Shown here in pieces: positions 12,790-13,909 of a DNA stretch of 13,909 nucleotides; within the stretch, counting starts at the first letter, position 1; every line of letters starts with the position of its first letter. The notes under the pieces are model-generated. The model was not told where the DNA came from. It saw nothing but the letters and a program-made list of their open reading frames with translations, and made no database searches. The position numbers and the translations under genes were made by a program. The stretch comes from JALZAH01 sp051000755 (GTDB lineage Bacteria > Actinomycetota > Acidimicrobiia > Acidimicrobiales > Palsa-688): positions 1-13,909 of the forward strand of contig JBPCNZ010000132.1 of assembly GCA_051000755.1 (NCBI GenBank), read 5' to 3'.

Positions 12790-13909
12790 TCAGCGGTAGG
12801 CTTGCTCCTGGGCGGCCACGTCGTTGACCAGGTTGCCCAGGGCAATGTTCACGTCCTCGACGTGGTAACCCCACGCCGGACCGAGGGTGGCCTCGATCAC
12901 AGGCCGGAGATCGCCAGGGGCGGGAGTCGCCGTCACCTGCAGCCAGGAAGCGCCATGGTCGTGATCGCAGGCCGCCGAGTACAGCCCCGGGAACGTGACC
13001 CACGGCGTTGTGATCTTGGCACCCGGGGTCGGGAAGTCGGCCGGGGCCAGGAAGGGCTGGAGCGGCGCGGGGCCACCGCCGAGGTTGGCCGGGTTGGCGC
13101 AGGCCACCTCCTGGCCGGCGGAAGCGGTCTGGCCGGCCAGGAGGCTGACGCCCTGGCCGGCCCGCCCGAAGAGAGCGTCGGCCGGGGGCTGCGCCCCGAA
13201 GCTGGAGTAGGCGATCACGCACCCGACCTGGCCGGGTGCCGTACAGATCGGGACGGTCCGGAAGCTGCCACCCACCGTCTTGCCCTGCGGGACCTGCACA
13301 TTGCCGCCGACGATGATCGCCGACACCAGGCGGCTGCGGAGCACCGGGTTTCCGTCGAGCTCACGTTGGACCAGTTGGATGAGGATCGCCGCCCCCTGGG
13401 AGTGGCCGATGAGGACGATCGGCTTCCCGTTGTCATGGTGGGCCAGGAAGTCCCTCCAACCGGTGAGCAGGCTCCGGTAGGCGATGGCCTCAGCGCCCGA
13501 ATCCTGTCCGGCGATGCCTTTGACCAGGCCGCTGAGTGTCACCTGGCGGTACATCGGGGCCCACACATCGCAGATCTGGGAGAACCTCGATGCCTGCCCT
13601 TGCGCAGCCTGGGTCTCGGCCGGCTGAATCCGTAGGTCGGCGTTGTCGGATGGCTCCGGGGACACCGTCGGATACACGTAGAAGCAGTCGAACTGCGAGC
13701 CGCCACCGGTCGCCTGGGGAATCGGTGTTGTTGCGCCCGTCGGTGACACGGCGGTGGCTGCCCTGCTCTGGCTACACGGGTCGCCGGCCGACCCGGGGCG
13801 GCACAGCCAGACCGTGCCACTCGCCGCCGGAGCAGGCGGCGCGGAAGGTGGGGGCGGGGGAGGGGGGTGGATGGTGGACGAGCCGCCCCCGAACCCACCG
13901 GACCCCGAG
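12790..13909 (-). CDS. DUF3089-family alpha/beta hydrolase, 5' end outside window
   Basis: The frame is open from the right edge to TGA at 12792-12790, giving 372 visible residues. A GTG at 13749 could start a shorter protein, but the frame upstream (13750-13908) encodes clear family sequence, GTVWLCRPGSAGDPC, so that start is wrong. The order is a Gly/Ser then Pro-rich linker (about 1-30, with seven consecutive prolines), WLCRPG near 34-39, FDCFYVYPTVS (about 73-83), IGHSQGA with nucleophile Ser (about 170), and a late GYHVEDVNIAL stretch that could hold the catalytic His. Cysteines are frequent, suiting an exported, disulphide-containing protein. The linker suggests a signal peptide lies beyond the window. 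Substrate is unknown; esterase or lipase activity is the natural guess. Confidence 0.85.
   Translation of the reverse strand, partial: SGSGGFGGGSSTIHPPPPPPPSAPPAPAASGTVWLCRPGSAGDPCSQSRAATAVSPTGATTPIPQATGGGSQFDCFYVYPTVSPEPSDNADLRIQPAETQAAQGQASRFSQICDVWAPMYRQVTLSGLVKGIAGQDSGAEAIAYRSLLTGWRDFLAHHDNGKPIVLIGHSQGAAILIQLVQRELDGNPVLRSRLVSAIIVGGNVQVPQGKTVGGSFRTVPICTAPGQVGCVIAYSSFGAQPPADALFGRAGQGVSLLAGQTASAGQEVACANPANLGGGPAPLQPFLAPADFPTPGAKITTPWVTFPGLYSAACDHDHGASWLQVTATPAPGDLRPVIEATLGPAWGYHVEDVNIALGNLVNDVAAQEQAYR

Noticed and set aside
13739..13749. GTG at 13749 as the start of the DUF3089 hydrolase
   Set aside because: The same frame continues to the window edge and contains the family WLCRPG region upstream, so the gene is longer and truncated by the window.
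1..13909. tRNA, rRNA, CRISPR arrays, insertion sequences, attachment sites
   Set aside because: I looked on both strands and saw no regularly spaced repeats, transposase motifs, terminal inverted repeats or tRNA-like cloverleaf sequence.

Overview
This window is high-GC, densely packed bacterial chromosome. Its core is a Calvin-Benson-Bassham (CBB) carbon-fixation locus. A mycothiol-type maleylpyruvate isomerase, a class II (GlpX) fructose bisphosphatase, the Pro/Thr/Ala-rich secreted-protein tails and the overall codon use point to an actinobacterium. An uncultured Acidimicrobiia-like lineage is my best guess, but the sequence alone does not prove the class. The RuBisCO is red-type form I (IC/IE-like) and comes with its AAA+ activase CbbX.

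Layout from left to right. (1) 1-155 is the 3' end of a forward gene with a Thr/Ala/Pro-rich tail. (2) 156-557 is a cold-shock protein gene behind a roughly 200-nt leader that can fold in competing ways and carries a perfect 7-nt complement to its own ribosome binding site. (3) 627-3354, reverse strand, is a tight operon rpe - prk - fba (class I aldolase). (4) 3438-5407, forward strand, is a NarL-type response regulator overlapping by 4 nt with a GAF-domain histidine kinase. (5) 5420-8375, reverse strand, is the cbbL - cbbS - cbbX operon. (6) 8376-8480 is the divergent regulatory region, with two near-identical TGA-N8-TCA sites 33 bp apart. (7) 8481-11846, forward strand, is cbbR (LysR), glpX and a metallo-beta-lactamase/rhodanese fusion. 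(8) 11870-13909, reverse strand, is a maleylpyruvate isomerase, a frameshifted remnant of an aryl-AMP ligase, and a DUF3089 alpha/beta hydrolase whose 5' end lies outside the window.

How the genes fit together. Prk makes ribulose 1,5-bisphosphate, CbbLS carboxylates it, and CbbX frees RuBisCO from inhibitory sugar phosphates. The class I aldolase and GlpX phosphatase run the regenerative arm, and Rpe returns xululose 5-phosphate to ribulose 5-phosphate. CbbR is the expected activator, and the embedded two-component pair may add a second signal input (inference). Transketolase, GAPDH and PGK are not in the window. The persulfide-dioxygenase-like fusion beside glpX is a possible link to sulfur metabolism. 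The right end looks like a decayed aromatic-acid (gentisate-type) catabolic segment.

Nothing here is a plainly undescribed system. The items most worth checking are the structured cold-shock leader, the double CbbR-type operator, an unusual substitution beside the RuBisCO active-site lysines, and the decaying ligase fused by a GTGA overlap to the isomerase.
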